Origin: Niastella populi
GTDB taxonomy: Bacteria > Bacteroidota > Bacteroidia > Chitinophagales > Chitinophagaceae
Assembly (NCBI RefSeq): GCF_002078015.1
Contig: NZ_LWBP01000210.1
Location: 62,001-126,000, forward strand
Length of the DNA: 64,000 nt
Direction of reading: 5' to 3'
Under the pieces are notes generated by a model. It did no database searches and was not told the DNA's origin. It was given only the letters and a program-made list of their open reading frames with translations. The position numbers and the translations under genes are program-made. Positions 33,722 to 42,809 of this stretch are shown here, piece after piece (positions within the stretch are counted from its first letter, which is position 1; each line of letters starts with the position of its first letter).

Positions 33722-35147
33722 AAACACTATAATAAAATATGTAGGTATCGGTTGCATTTGCCTGGCATATGCAGCCTGTAAAACGCCTGTGCTTACCGGT
33801 AGAACGGAGAACAGAACGGTGCCTGCGGGCTACAACAACCCGCAGGATACTGTTAATTCCGGGGCCATTAAGTGGAATACTTTTTTCACCGATCCCAACC
33901 TGGCAGCGTTGATCGATACGGCGTTAAAGAACAACCAGGAGTTGAACATTACCTTGCAGGAAATAGCGATCACCAAAAATGAAATAACCGTCAGGAAGGG
34001 AGAGTACCTGCCATTTGTTGGTATCAAGGGAGGCGCAGGTGTTGAAAAGGTGGGCCGGTATACCAGCCGGGGCGCCAATGACGCTACTACTGAAATAAAA
34101 CCCGGTAAGGAAATGCCCGAGCCCCTGGGTGATTTTTTGATAGGCGCCTATGCAACCTGGGAGGTCGACATCTGGCACAAACTGCGCAATGCGAAAAAAG
34201 CGGCCGCACTCAGGTATTTGTCAACGATAGAAGGCCGGAATTTCGTGATCACCACACTGATTGCGGAGATTGCCAATTCTTATTATGAATTGCTGGCGCT
34301 CGACAATCAGCTGGAGATCGTAAAACGAAATATCGATATTCAGACAAATGCGCTGGAGGTGGTAAAGCAACAGAAGGAAGCGGCGCGGGTAACCGAGCTG
34401 GCGGTACGTAAGTTTGAAGCGGAAGTGCTGAATACAAAAAGCCTGCAGTACAGCATTCAACAGCAGATAACCGAAACTGAAAACCGCATCAATTTCCTGT
34501 TGGGGCGGTTTCCGCAGCCAATACCACGCAATGCACAGTCGCTCGATAATGTGATGACTGAAAGTTTGCATGCCGGTATTCCATCGCAGTTATTGACCAG
34601 CAGGCCCGATATAAAACAGGCAGAGTTGGACCTGGCGGCAGCGAAGCTGGATGTGCAGGTGGCGAAAGCGCAGTTCTATCCTTCACTGGGCATAACGGCT
34701 GGTGTGGGATATAATGCGTTTAGTCCGTCATATTTATTGAAAACGCCCGGGTCTATGTTGTATTCACTGGCCGGTGAACTGGCAGCGCCATTGGTGAACA
34801 GGAATGCGATAAAGGCAATGTATTTAAATGCCAATGCTAAACAAATACAGGCGGTGTATAATTATGAGCGAACGATTGTGAATGCGTATGTAGAGGTGGC
34901 CAACCAGGTGTCGAAGATCGATAATTTGCAGAAGCGTTATGATCTGAAGTCGAAGCAGGTGGAGGCGTTAACGCAATCGATCACTATTTCAAATGACCTG
35001 TTCCGCAGTGCGCGTGCCGATTATATGGAAGTGCTGATGACGCAGCGTGATGCGCTTGAATCGAAATTTGAGTTGATAGAGACCCGGAAGGAGCAAATGA
35101 AAGCGAAGGTAAATATTTACCAGGCGTTGGGGGGAGGGTGGAAGTAA
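33714..35147 (+). CDS. RND efflux outer-membrane factor lipoprotein (NodT/OprM family), operon 2
   Basis: 477 residues from the ATG at 33714, chosen because it overlaps the pump stop and gives a lipoprotein signal ending at C22 (AYAAC). Duplicated outer-membrane efflux protein repeats are visible (YATWEVDIWHKLRNAKKAAA and TSRPDIKQAELDLAAAKLDV). It completes the second tripartite system and is followed by a terminator. Confidence 0.94.
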   Translation: MFRNTIIKYVGIGCICLAYAACKTPVLTGRTENRTVPAGYNNPQDTVNSGAIKWNTFFTDPNLAALIDTALKNNQELNITLQEIAITKNEITVRKGEYLPFVGIKGGAGVEKVGRYTSRGANDATTEIKPGKEMPEPLGDFLIGAYATWEVDIWHKLRNAKKAAALRYLSTIEGRNFVITTLIAEIANSYYELLALDNQLEIVKRNIDIQTNALEVVKQQKEAARVTELAVRKFEAEVLNTKSLQYSIQQQITETENRINFLLGRFPQPIPRNAQSLDNVMTESLHAGIPSQLLTSRPDIKQAELDLAAAKLDVQVAKAQFYPSLGITAGVGYNAFSPSYLLKTPGSMLYSLAGELAAPLVNRNAIKAMYLNANAKQIQAVYNYERTIVNAYVEVANQVSKIDNLQKRYDLKSKQVEALTQSITISNDLFRSARADYMEVLMTQRDALESKFELIETRKEQMKAKVNIYQALGGGWK

Positions 35148-35191
35148 TGTGCAAATGTGCTAATTGAATACAGGGACGGCTATAAAGTAAT

Positions 35192-35226
35192 GTAAAAAGC
35201 CTCTGGTTGAGCTGGAGGCTTTTTAC
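35192..35226 (+). terminator. Bidirectional terminator between efflux operon 2 and lipoprotein gene
   Basis: GTAAAAAGCCTC (35192-35203) pairs perfectly with GAGGCTTTTTAC (35215-35226). A/T tracts on both sides allow it to serve the convergent minus-strand gene at 35234 as well. Confidence 0.88.
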
Positions 35227-35233
35227 ATATACA

Positions 35234-35686
35234 CTAATTTTTCACCCTTACATATCGTTCTATATTATACCGGTTAACGCCGGTAGCTTCAATTTTCTCA
35301 ATTCCCTGTTGAATCAACGTATCGTTGTGAATGCGAACGGTGAATTCGAACTTATTGTTTTCCCAGTCACGGGCGTTGCAATATTCAAGAAATTCGGTAT
35401 AGGTGCTGTCTTTGAAAGTATACTTTCCGCCACCGGCGGAGAAGAAAGCGGTTGCTGAATCTTTGCCTTTGTTAAGGTCGTGGCCCATAAATGCAAAGTG
35501 CGAATCATTGATGATCTTGATGAATCGTTTGTTTTGGGTGTAATCGGTAACGGTAGTGTCGTTCTTTTCAATAAGGGTACCGGTTTGCAGTTTCCAGGTG
35601 CCGGTGATAGGTGATGATGTTTTGTTATTCGAATTACAGGAGGCAAAGATCAGGAGAAAAGGCAGAGATCGTACAATCGATTGCAT
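35234..35686 (-). CDS. Lipocalin-like lipoprotein, unknown function
   Basis: 150 residues from the ATG at 35686, which opens a lipoprotein signal (LLIFASC). The body starts with ITGTWKLQTGTLIEKNDTTV and continues with KRFIKIINDSHFAFMGHD and GGGKYTFKDSTYTEFLEYCN. This is the pattern of small Bacteroidota lipocalin-like (DUF4488-type) proteins that form an eight-stranded barrel. Ligand unknown. It converges on efflux operon 2 and is preceded by the AraC gene on the same strand with a 59-bp gap. Confidence 0.7.
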   Translation of the reverse strand: MQSIVRSLPFLLIFASCNSNNKTSSPITGTWKLQTGTLIEKNDTTVTDYTQNKRFIKIINDSHFAFMGHDLNKGKDSATAFFSAGGGKYTFKDSTYTEFLEYCNARDWENNKFEFTVRIHNDTLIQQGIEKIEATGVNRYNIERYVRVKN

Positions 35687-35745
35687 GTAGCTTGAGTTTG
35701 GTTGAAAGTTAAAAATAGCGAAAAACGGGTTATCCACAATCCCCC

Positions 35746-36642
35746 TCATCCCCTGAAAACAGTGGGCGTTGTATTGTTAAATCGTTTGAAGAAGTGAATA
35801 AAATGCGCCAATTCTTCAAAACCCAGGCACCAGGAGATCTCCGACACATTCCAGTTGGTGTGTTTTAACAAAGCACGGGCTTCCTGGGCCAACCGTTCGG
35901 CAATGACCTTTGACGTGGTTTTTCCCATTACGGATTTCACACTTTTGTTCAAATGGTTTACATGTATGGCCAGTTGACCGGCAAATTCCGCAGGCGTTTT
36001 CAATTTTACCTGCTGGTGTACCGATTCTATAGGGAACTGCCTTTCGAGTAATTCGATAAACATGGCAGTAGTACGCATCGCTGCATTCGATTTGGTATCG
36101 GCTGCGGCGGATGCAGGTTGCATTTTCTGCGCTTTATGTACCAGTTCATACACCAGGTTGCGGATCACATCGTATTTGAACTGGTAATCAGATTGTATTT
36201 CCGCCTGAAGGTGTTTAAAGATCTCCGTTACCTCGCTCTCTGTTGTTTCATTTAAAACAAACACCTTATCACCGCCTGGTTTGAATACGGGGTACTCTTT
36301 GATATTGCCAAAATGGTTAAAAAAATCTTCAGTGAAAATGCAAAAGTACCCGCTCTGGTGATCATCGAGCGGTTCCCAGCTATAGGGGATCATCGGGTTG
36401 CCGAATAGCAGGCAGCATTGGGGGCTGTCAACCGTTTTGTCGGCGTAATGTATGCGATTGTTCCCTTTGATCAGCGTGATCTTATAGAAGTCTTTTCGAT
36501 TATATGGTATGGGTTTGGCATTCTTGCCTACAAACGGGTCCAGCTCAAAAACATTAAAATGGCCCAATCCTTCCTTTAACTCTGCAGGGATCCACTTGAA
36601 TTTCGTTTTATAGAATTCCTCAAGGGTTTGCGTTTTTTCCAT
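35746..36642 (-). CDS. AraC-family transcriptional regulator
   Basis: 298 residues from the ATG at 36642 (MEKTQTLEEFYKTKF). The N-terminal cupin-like part (about 30-160, including HYADKTVDSPQCCLLFGNPM) would bind an effector. The C-terminal HTH_18 domain (about 200-298) has TSKVIAERLAQEARALLKHT and VSEISWCLGFEELAHFIHFF, the usual AraC double helix-turn-helix. It is the third gene of an apparent operon (Atu4866-like, SDR, AraC). Such regulators often control an adjacent short-chain dehydrogenase. Confidence 0.92.
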   Translation of the reverse strand: MEKTQTLEEFYKTKFKWIPAELKEGLGHFNVFELDPFVGKNAKPIPYNRKDFYKITLIKGNNRIHYADKTVDSPQCCLLFGNPMIPYSWEPLDDHQSGYFCIFTEDFFNHFGNIKEYPVFKPGGDKVFVLNETTESEVTEIFKHLQAEIQSDYQFKYDVIRNLVYELVHKAQKMQPASAAADTKSNAAMRTTAMFIELLERQFPIESVHQQVKLKTPAEFAGQLAIHVNHLNKSVKSVMGKTTSKVIAERLAQEARALLKHTNWNVSEISWCLGFEELAHFIHFFKRFNNTTPTVFRG

Positions 36643-36698
36643 AATGCAATTTACCGAAAAATAAAAGTCTATGGATTCCCGATGCACTTATTGCCCGT

Positions 36699-37535
36699 TT
36701 AAAAATCAGTTGAAAAACTAAGCGCCTTCAATGCATCCAGTGAGCTGTTTATATCTGCAATTTTTGCTTTTGCCCTGTTGTAAGCATCGGTACCGAGAAA
36801 TAATCTTACTGGCGGTTCTGGCATTTCGGCCAGTTCTATCAACGCTGCAGCGGCTTTCACCGGATCACCGGCCTGCGAACCGTCCATGCTTTTATATTTC
36901 TGGTGCGATTGGTGTACAGCAGCATAATCATCGATCTGATCTTTGACAAACACCAACGAGTTATCAGAGAGGAATTCCGTTCTGAAACCGCCTGGCGCTA
37001 CCGCCGTTGTATGGATCGTCAATTCTTTCAGGTCCTGTGCCAGCACTTCGGTCAAGCCGGTCAATGCAGATTTTGTGCCTGCATAAATAGCCCAGCCGGT
37101 GGCGCCGGCAAATCCAGCGATGGAAGAAATATTGATGATATGCCCGCTACGCTGTTTGCGCATATAGGGCAGTGCTGCCTGCATTACATATACGGGAGCG
37201 AAAACATTTACCGAAAAGCTCTGTTGCAGTTCCTCTTCCGTGAATTCTTCTACGGTTCCGCCCATACCATACCCGGCATTGTTAACGATAACATCAAGCT
37301 GTCCGAACTTTTCTACCGTATCTGCTATTGCTTTTTTGACCGCATCCGGGTTGGTAAGATCAACGCCAAGCGGAAGAAAGTTGTCAGAAGCGTTTTCTAT
37401 TGCTGATACGAGTTGAGCTGCGTTACGCGAGGTGGCGGTAACCCGGTAGCCTTGTTCAAGCAGTCGCTTTGCCAATGCAAGACCCAGTCCTTTCGACGCG
37501 CCGGTGATAAACCACACCTTTTTATTGTTGTTCAT
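36699..37535 (-). CDS. Short-chain dehydrogenase/reductase (SDR)
   Basis: 278 residues from the ATG at 37535. Classical SDR signs: nucleotide-binding TGASKGLGLALAKRL near the N-terminus, NNAGYG, the Ser of NISSIAGFAG and the catalytic YAGTK. Substrate unknown, NADP(H) likely from the Arg-containing beta2 region (TATSRN). Its start overlaps the end of the upstream Atu4866-like gene by 14 bp, so the two are translationally coupled. Confidence 0.94.
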   Translation of the reverse strand: MNNNKKVWFITGASKGLGLALAKRLLEQGYRVTATSRNAAQLVSAIENASDNFLPLGVDLTNPDAVKKAIADTVEKFGQLDVIVNNAGYGMGGTVEEFTEEELQQSFSVNVFAPVYVMQAALPYMRKQRSGHIINISSIAGFAGATGWAIYAGTKSALTGLTEVLAQDLKELTIHTTAVAPGGFRTEFLSDNSLVFVKDQIDDYAAVHQSHQKYKSMDGSQAGDPVKAAAALIELAEMPEPPVRLFLGTDAYNRAKAKIADINSSLDALKALSFSTDF

Positions 37536-37803
37536 GGTCGTTTTGTTTTTGTTTATATAATACCATACCGGCATGATACAGGATGCCGTTCCTGAAATCG
37601 CCATCGGCGGTAAAACCGGTATCGTCTTTATAGTCGATGTGATTTCCCGTTACCCGGTATGCGCCCACATAAGCGCTTTGGCGGTTGCCACGCGCTTCAT
37701 CGTACCGGTTACCTGGTAATAACTGATGTTTGATATAGCCATCCCGGGTAACCCATATGCCCAGGTATTCGCGGCTTTCTTCCATTGTAATATTTGTTTC
37801 CAT
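37522..37803 (-). CDS. Atu4866-domain protein
   Basis: 93 residues from the ATG at 37803. The segment YLGIWVTRDGYIKHQLLPGN, then RYDEARGNRQSAYVGAYRVT, then DDTGFTADGDF and LYHAGMVLY, matches the small conserved Atu4866 family, a beta-rich protein often encoded beside SDR and AraC genes. Function is not established. The upstream region has CAAAATTA (37824-37831), whose complement TAATTTTG fits the -7 consensus, leaving a short leader. Confidence 0.82.
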   Translation of the reverse strand: METNITMEESREYLGIWVTRDGYIKHQLLPGNRYDEARGNRQSAYVGAYRVTGNHIDYKDDTGFTADGDFRNGILYHAGMVLYKQKQNDHEQQ

Positions 37804-37958
37804 GATCGATTGTTTTATTAAATCAAAATTACAGCTGATGCCGGCGCCGGCTTTTGCGGGCATCAAACCAAAAACTGCATAAATCAAACAATTGAAGATA
37901 ATGGGACTGATAAAAAGAAGGGTTGGATAATTTCAACGTCTTAATGGGGAAAAATAAT

Positions 37959-37988
37959 AGCGGCCGTCCTCATTGAGGTACGGCCGCT
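37959..37988 (-). terminator. Terminator of the truncated arabinofuranosidase-like gene
   Basis: AGCGGCCGT (37959-37967) pairs with ACGGCCGCT (37980-37988). On the minus strand it is followed by ATTATTTTT; on the plus strand by an A/T tract. Confidence 0.75.
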
Positions 37989-38007
37989 TTAAATTAATTC
38001 TCTTTTT

Positions 38008-38526
38008 TTATCGTACTCCCTGATGCGCAGCGGTGGTTGTGTTTCCGCGCGGTTGTTTTTTCGATTCCAAAGAATGTCTTTCGCCCGAAGCAAGCGCCAG
38101 TTCATCAATAATCCCGGCATTTACTATCCGGGTTTGCAGGGCTTTATCATGCTGCACAGCGTCGGGACCATTCCCGCTCTGATCGTACCAGATGCTGACA
38201 TAACAACTGGTGGCCTTATAAAAGGTAGAAAATGACATTATTGTACCGGGAAAATATTTAGACGATCCCGGTGTAACAATGATCACTTTACTATTGGCGG
38301 TAACCGATTTGGTGGCTTCGTCAAATTCCACCCAGGCTTCGGCATTATCTGACGCCCTGCGTACCATAAAGCAAAAGCCGGCATACGTATTTCTAAGTAA
38401 TTTGCTTGAATAGGCAGGGGTAACAGACGTGGATAGGTGGGTGTCGTTAGTTGATTCCTGTGCGTTCGTATTAAGAAAACTTAATACTAATATAAAGGAA
38501 AGCGCATGAGCGTAAAAGGTTTTCAT
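38008..38526 (-). pseudogene. Truncated secreted arabinofuranosidase-B-like protein
   Basis: 172 residues with a signal peptide (SFLNTNAQ). Residues 35-150 follow the ArfB-like LamG-type catalytic domain pattern (AYSSKLLRNTYAGFCFMVRR, SDNAEAWVEFD, SIWYDQSGNGPDAVQ). In full-length proteins of this kind the domain continues for another hundred or more residues. Here it ends after GERHSLESKK in a low-complexity tail just before a terminator, so the catalytic domain is incomplete. It could still be expressed as a small binding protein, but a decayed enzyme gene is more likely. Confidence 0.6.
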
Positions 38527-38701
38527 GAATAGGATTTACGGGATTAGGAGTTTAGTGGGAATATATATTCCCCAGCCAAAATATATTGTAAAAGAGTGCG
38601 GTACAAACTTTTTAGTGAAATTATTTCTGTTTTAACGCCATTATAATGGAATAACATTTGTAGTGGTGAGCCTAATCGACTGATTATTAAAATGAACGCG
38701 T

Positions 38702-39781
38702 ATGAATTGGTGGGATACCGTTTTTGCCGGAAATTCCTTATTGAATTGGATGATCGCCTTTGGAATTATAATCGCTTCCTGGGCCGTAATAAGGGTGGCA
38801 AAACACGTTTTGTTAACAAGGTTCAAAAGATTTTCAACCCATACCCGAAGCACACTCGATGATTTTATTTTGCAGTTGGTCGAAGGGGCATTGATCCCCG
38901 CTTTATATTCAGGCGCTCTCTATGCGGGTATTTCGTATTTAATTTTGAGCCCGAAGGTAGACAGGCTGATGCATATTGCAGTAATGGTAGTGGTTACATT
39001 TATTATTATTAAAACCATTACATCGGCATTGAACTATCTTATAAACAATGCACTTGGTAACGATGCAGAAGACATAGAGAAGAAGAAGCAGGCGCGCGGG
39101 ATCATTATTATTGTAAACATTGTATTGTGGGTGCTTGCCCTGGTGTTCCTTATAAATAATCTTGGATATAATATTACATCGGTTGTTACCGGTTTGGGAA
39201 TTGGTGGTGTGGCCATTGCGCTGGCTTCGCAAAATATCCTCGGCGATCTGTTCAATTATTTCGTTATCTTTTTCGATAAGCCCTTTGAAGTGGGTGACTT
39301 TATTATTGTAGATGATAAAATGGGCGCTATAGAATATATCGGTGTAAAAAGCACCCGCATAAGAACTTTGAGCGGTGAGCAGTTGATCTGTTCAAATACC
39401 AACCTGGTGAATGCGCGTATACATAACTACAAACGCATGGAAAAACGGCGGGTGTCATTCACGATAGGGGTAGTGTACAATACGCCGCCTGAAAAGGTGC
39501 AGAAAATACCGGGAATAATAAAAGAGATCATTCTTGCGCAGGATATGACCACGTTCGACCGGGCGCATTTTTCGGCGTTTGGGCAGTTCAGTCTCACCTT
39601 TGAAGTGGTATATTACATTCAAAGTCCGGATTACAATTTATATATGGACAGGCAGCAGGCCATTTACCTGGCTATATTAAACGCTTTTAAAAAAGAAGGC
39701 ATTCAATTCGCGCTGCCAACGCAAACATTGCAGTTCAGCAATGGTTTTGGTTCACTGGCTGGCGCTGAGGTTAAAAGTTGA
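38702..39781 (+). CDS. Mechanosensitive ion channel (MscS family)
   Basis: 359 residues. Four predicted membrane segments precede the pore helix (VVTGLGIGGVAIALASQNIL) and the hallmark FFDKPFEVGDFIIVDDKMGA beta domain. The C-terminal cytoplasmic vestibule has STRIRTLSGEQLICSNTNLV. It releases osmolytes on hypo-osmotic shock. It stands alone; the 253-bp spacer after it holds no gene. Confidence 0.94.
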   Translation: MNWWDTVFAGNSLLNWMIAFGIIIASWAVIRVAKHVLLTRFKRFSTHTRSTLDDFILQLVEGALIPALYSGALYAGISYLILSPKVDRLMHIAVMVVVTFIIIKTITSALNYLINNALGNDAEDIEKKKQARGIIIIVNIVLWVLALVFLINNLGYNITSVVTGLGIGGVAIALASQNILGDLFNYFVIFFDKPFEVGDFIIVDDKMGAIEYIGVKSTRIRTLSGEQLICSNTNLVNARIHNYKRMEKRRVSFTIGVVYNTPPEKVQKIPGIIKEIILAQDMTTFDRAHFSAFGQFSLTFEVVYYIQSPDYNLYMDRQQAIYLAILNAFKKEGIQFALPTQTLQFSNGFGSLAGAEVKS

Positions 39782-39983
39782 AAATGGTGCCCTGATTGTA
39801 GAGCCAATTCCCCTTACTCCCAGCGGGTAGCGAATGTTGCGTTGTTGTAAAAGCGTTATCAGGAATTGTGCATCATCGGGAGAATGAAACCTGGAGTAGG
39901 TGCCGTATTGTGACATAGGAGACAGGGCATGAGTGCAATATAAAGTAAAATTGGCGTGAAGGCAAGGGCATGGAAACTGGGGA

Positions 39984-40014
39984 TTGTTAAAAACACCCGC
40001 AATTGGTATATTAG
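39984..40014 (+). promoter_or_regulatory. Candidate promoter of the HAD hydrolase gene
   Basis: TTGT (39984-39987), 19 bp spacer, TATATTAG (40007-40014). This is near the Bacteroidota TTTG-N19-TAnnTTTG consensus and 20 bp before the ATG. Confidence 0.35.
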
Positions 40015-40034
40015 CCTTTTAAACGACTGCTCAT

Positions 40035-40661
40035 ATGAAAAAGGCCATCATTTTTGACCTGGATAATACCATTTTCCCGGTGCCGCAAATCGGGCACAAA
40101 TTGTTTGCTCCATTATTTGAGTTGATAGAAGTGGACGGAAACCATACAAAGGACCTGGAGAAGATCAAAGATGCGGTGATGCGCACGCCTTTTCAGAAAG
40201 TGGCAAAGGACCATGGTTTTAGCGAAGAGCTAACCCGCAAAGGCATAGACTTGTTAAAGGAGTTGGTACATAACGGCGCCATAGAGCCGTTTGCCGACTT
40301 TGACCAGGTAAGAAAATTGCCGTTCGATAAGTATGTGGTGACTACCGGCTTTACAAAAATGCAGCAAAGCAAAGTAAACAGTCTCGAACTGGAGAAGGAT
40401 TTTAAGGAGATCCATATCATCGATCCTACCACAACCAACAAAACAAAGAAAGATGTATTTGCCGATATTATACAGCGGCACAAATATAAAAAGGAAGATG
40501 TATTGGTGGTAGGAGATGATGTAAATTCAGAAATAAAAGCGGCGCAGGAATTGGGTGTCGATGCCGTGTGGTATGACAAATACAGCCGGTATGAGCCGAA
40601 AGAGGGTGTGAGCAAAATAGCTGATTACCAAAAGTTGGTAGAAAGATTATTAGTAGTTTGA
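40035..40661 (+). CDS. HAD-family hydrolase
   Basis: 208 residues. Motif I is IIFDLDNTIFP with the nucleophilic Asp, motif II Thr in YVVTTGFTKMQQSK, and motif IV VVGDDVNSEIKAAQELG with the metal-binding Asp pair. A helical cap (about 20-100) places it in the phosphatase subgroup of HAD proteins (phosphoglycolate or nucleotidase-like). Substrate not predictable. Confidence 0.9.
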   Translation: MKKAIIFDLDNTIFPVPQIGHKLFAPLFELIEVDGNHTKDLEKIKDAVMRTPFQKVAKDHGFSEELTRKGIDLLKELVHNGAIEPFADFDQVRKLPFDKYVVTTGFTKMQQSKVNSLELEKDFKEIHIIDPTTTNKTKKDVFADIIQRHKYKKEDVLVVGDDVNSEIKAAQELGVDAVWYDKYSRYEPKEGVSKIADYQKLVERLLVV

Positions 40662-41029
40662 ACTAACCATCCCGATAGCTGGGCGCCAGTCTAATCCCAT
40701 GTGTTGTTTTATTAGGGTTTTGAAATAGTGCGAATTAAATATAGAAAGAGCAGGGCGGAAATGCAAGGGATGTGAGAATGTTACTAATGCTTCAATAGCA
40801 AAAGACTTAATCTAAAAAAGGAATATGCATTTTTTGCATATTACATCAATTCAAGCAAAGTTCAAATTTTGCACTTTGCAAATAATAAGAAGTCAATTAA
40901 GGGCCAGAGGTAAAAAGTACACAGTTAAAAATGACAATGGTGATGTCGCTGGAGTGAATAATGCTGCAAAATTGCAGAGGATATTTAACTACAGCATTAA
41001 TGGTGCATTTTTTTGTAAGTTGTTACGAG
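40662..41029. other. Spacer without recognised genes
   Basis: An A/T-rich stretch with several TTTGCA/TGCATA words near 40826-40880 and one open frame (40825-41067) of unconvincing composition that runs into the AlbA-like remnant. No terminator is seen. Confidence 0.4.
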
Positions 41030-41315
41030 CGTCGGATATAATGAGAAAAACGTCGGAGAAAACGTAGGAGAAAATGGAAAAAGCGTCGGAGACATTAGAA
41101 AAACGTCGGAGAGAGTGTCGGAGAGGATAGGGAAAACGTCGGAGAGGATATTAGAACTGATAAATGCTAATCCGGAAATTACTATTCAGGAATTGGCCCC
41201 AATAATTAGTGTATCTAACCGGTCAATTGAAAGAAACCTTCAAAAGTTGCAGGAGAAAAATTTATTAAAAAGAATTGGTGCTGATTTTGGCGGACGCTGG
41301 GAGGTATTGGGGTGA
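41030..41315 (+). pseudogene. C-terminal remnant of an AlbA/RecG-like ATP-binding protein
   Basis: The last 66 residues (from GTG 41115: SERIGKTSERILELINANPE, then ITIQELAPIISVSNRSIERN) form the winged helix-turn-helix typical of the C-terminus of AlbA_2/Schlafen-type DNA-binding proteins. In these, a TSEKTSEK-like linker precedes it. Here the linker survives only as about seven variants of ACGTCGGAGA (41030-41145), broken by stops at 41065 and by frame changes. No N-terminal domains are upstream. A complete relative lies at 51709. The short open frame might still be translated but is probably a relic. Confidence 0.6.
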
Positions 41316-41420
41316 TCCCAAAGCAGAGCCTTGTCAAAGGAAGAAATGCTGTGCCTGTCCTAAGGGGTGTAGCCCATGATCGTTCATCAGCGTTTCCAGT
41401 TCGGCCTGGAGGGTTGGAAG

Positions 41421-41822
41421 CTAGTAAGATATCTCAACCTTATTTGATTCCAGCTTATTAAGCGGCCCTTCGTCTTTATAATTAGGATGATAAACAGACA
41501 GCTGAACAGTATATTTTTTCCCCTGAATAATCTGATAAACTTCATTAAGTTCAATACATGTGCTTATGGTATCGCCTGATTGTATTGGAATAAAATCTTC
41601 AGGAACAACGATGCGTTTTTCCATTTCACCTACGTATTTGACAGGCTGATTGTTTTCGTCTGTTATGATAAATAAATTTCTACGAGTTTTCCCGTTAGTG
41701 CATATCGTCTTTTTATCCAAATAAACCTCTCCAGATGTGTTATTGGAAAACACCAGATTGGCAACCATAAGTTTGCCGGCGACTTTAACATCTAAAAAAA
41801 CATCGACAAACATATTCTTCAT
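41421..41822 (-). CDS. Propeptide-like putative immunity protein 4 (partner of the PAAR-M35 toxin at 41833)
   Basis: 133 residues, no signal peptide, so cytoplasmic. Pattern: NLVFSNNTSGEVYLDKKTIC, LFIITDENNQPVKYVGEMEK, PEDFIPIQSGDTI, ELNEVYQIIQGKKYTVQ, LESNKVEISY. This follows the N-terminal propeptide of M35 peptidases as I remember it (beta-sandwich with K-x-T, V-x-DG-x-V-x-Y-x-G, D-F-x-x-L-x-x-GE, YDLS-GG-YTV, SN-VEI). Three homologues lie upstream in the same operon, each directly after a toxin gene. The gap to its toxin is 10 bp. A role as inhibitor (immunity) is inferred from position and family. It is the last gene of the operon; no terminator is evident. Confidence 0.72.
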   Translation of the reverse strand: MKNMFVDVFLDVKVAGKLMVANLVFSNNTSGEVYLDKKTICTNGKTRRNLFIITDENNQPVKYVGEMEKRIVVPEDFIPIQSGDTISTCIELNEVYQIIQGKKYTVQLSVYHPNYKDEGPLNKLESNKVEISY

Positions 41823-41832
41823 ACTCGTAAGT

Positions 41833-42690
41833 TTACGTCGTTACAAAATACTCAAAAGAAGTAGCGTTTTTCAAAGCGCCATCAGGGTTTTGTTTAGCCA
41901 GTAGAAAACAACCATTTTCTCCATACATCACATCTTGCGTTCCTCCAATATTTGCAAAATGTGATAATTCATGTATTATTGTGCTTGACTTTGAATCTTT
42001 TCCTGTCGCAGTTGCCTTCCAAAATACGGTACCTATTTTAAACCTATATTTATAATCGTCAGGATAAGCCGTGGCACATATTTCTCTTCTGTCCTTTTCG
42101 TCAATTATTTCATCGAAGTTACCTGCAGTTAACGTTTTACTAGCTTCTAAAGCTCGTTTTATCCTTGCTAGTATTTCCTTCCTGGTGTTGTCATCGTTTT
42201 GGCCAAACCACTTGGTCAGACATTCCATAGTCTGATTGTCACCTTCGCTTAACAACTTAATTTTGTGTTCTAATACGCGTATAGTATCTGCAATAGCCTG
42301 GTTTATTAACCGTATTTTATGTTTGATAGAAGGCTCTACAAACTTCTTTTTGTTACCATAAGTATCTTCAGGCGGAAAGATACCCAAACATCCGCCTCCA
42401 ATAATAACTGAACTACTGCCTGAACTCACATTACCACCATGTGCACAGAGGTCGTTCATGCGTGCGGTGGGCATTCCACCAATATAAACACTTGATGATC
42501 CGGTTACTACTTTATCCGCCTCCCCCACACATGCACAAACATCCCCAACCGTCGCTGCCGGTAACCCTTCAATCAGCACCGTCCCACAACCCGGGCCAAT
42601 TATAACTCCACCCACATGCGGAACACCCGTACCGGGCGTTACCTTCGGGCAGGTATGCATGTCGCCTATTCGTGCTGCGGGTTTGGCCAT
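41833..42690 (-). CDS. Type VI secretion effector: PAAR domain fused to M35-like metallopeptidase (copy 4, intact)
   Basis: 285 residues. Residues 1-95 are a PAAR spike-tip domain (ARIGDMHTCPKVTPGTGVPH, then VGGVIIGPGCGTVLIEGLPA). A linker (about 100-180) leads to an aspzincin-type peptidase. HELSH at 240-244 supplies the zinc ligands and catalytic Glu. GGTQD with D253 gives the third ligand expected for M35. The end NATSFEYFVT matches the NAD-x-x-EYFAE tail of Lys-specific metallo-endopeptidases. PAAR sharpens the VgrG tip and carries the toxin into a target cell. The partner gene follows 10 bp downstream. Substrate proteins are unknown; target range is inference. Confidence 0.9.
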   Translation of the reverse strand: MAKPAARIGDMHTCPKVTPGTGVPHVGGVIIGPGCGTVLIEGLPAATVGDVCACVGEADKVVTGSSSVYIGGMPTARMNDLCAHGGNVSSGSSSVIIGGGCLGIFPPEDTYGNKKKFVEPSIKHKIRLINQAIADTIRVLEHKIKLLSEGDNQTMECLTKWFGQNDDNTRKEILARIKRALEASKTLTAGNFDEIIDEKDRREICATAYPDDYKYRFKIGTVFWKATATGKDSKSSTIIHELSHFANIGGTQDVMYGENGCFLLAKQNPDGALKNATSFEYFVTT

Positions 42691-42809
42691 AAACCTTATT
42701 ATACATTATTTATACATGAATTCAATAATATTCGACTGCACAACAAGAAGCAAAAGTTAATTGAATATTTTCCATGCCTCATATCCACCTACAACCATTT
42801 TTTAATTTC

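Noticed and set aside
40825-41067. Open frame of 80 codons before the AlbA-like relic
   Set aside because: No recognisable domain, odd composition, and its end runs into the repeat-derived linker; too weak to call a gene.
41115-41315. Independent small helix-turn-helix regulator gene
   Set aside because: It matches only the C-terminal unit of larger AlbA_2 proteins and is preceded by a frameshifted linker, so a relic is more likely.
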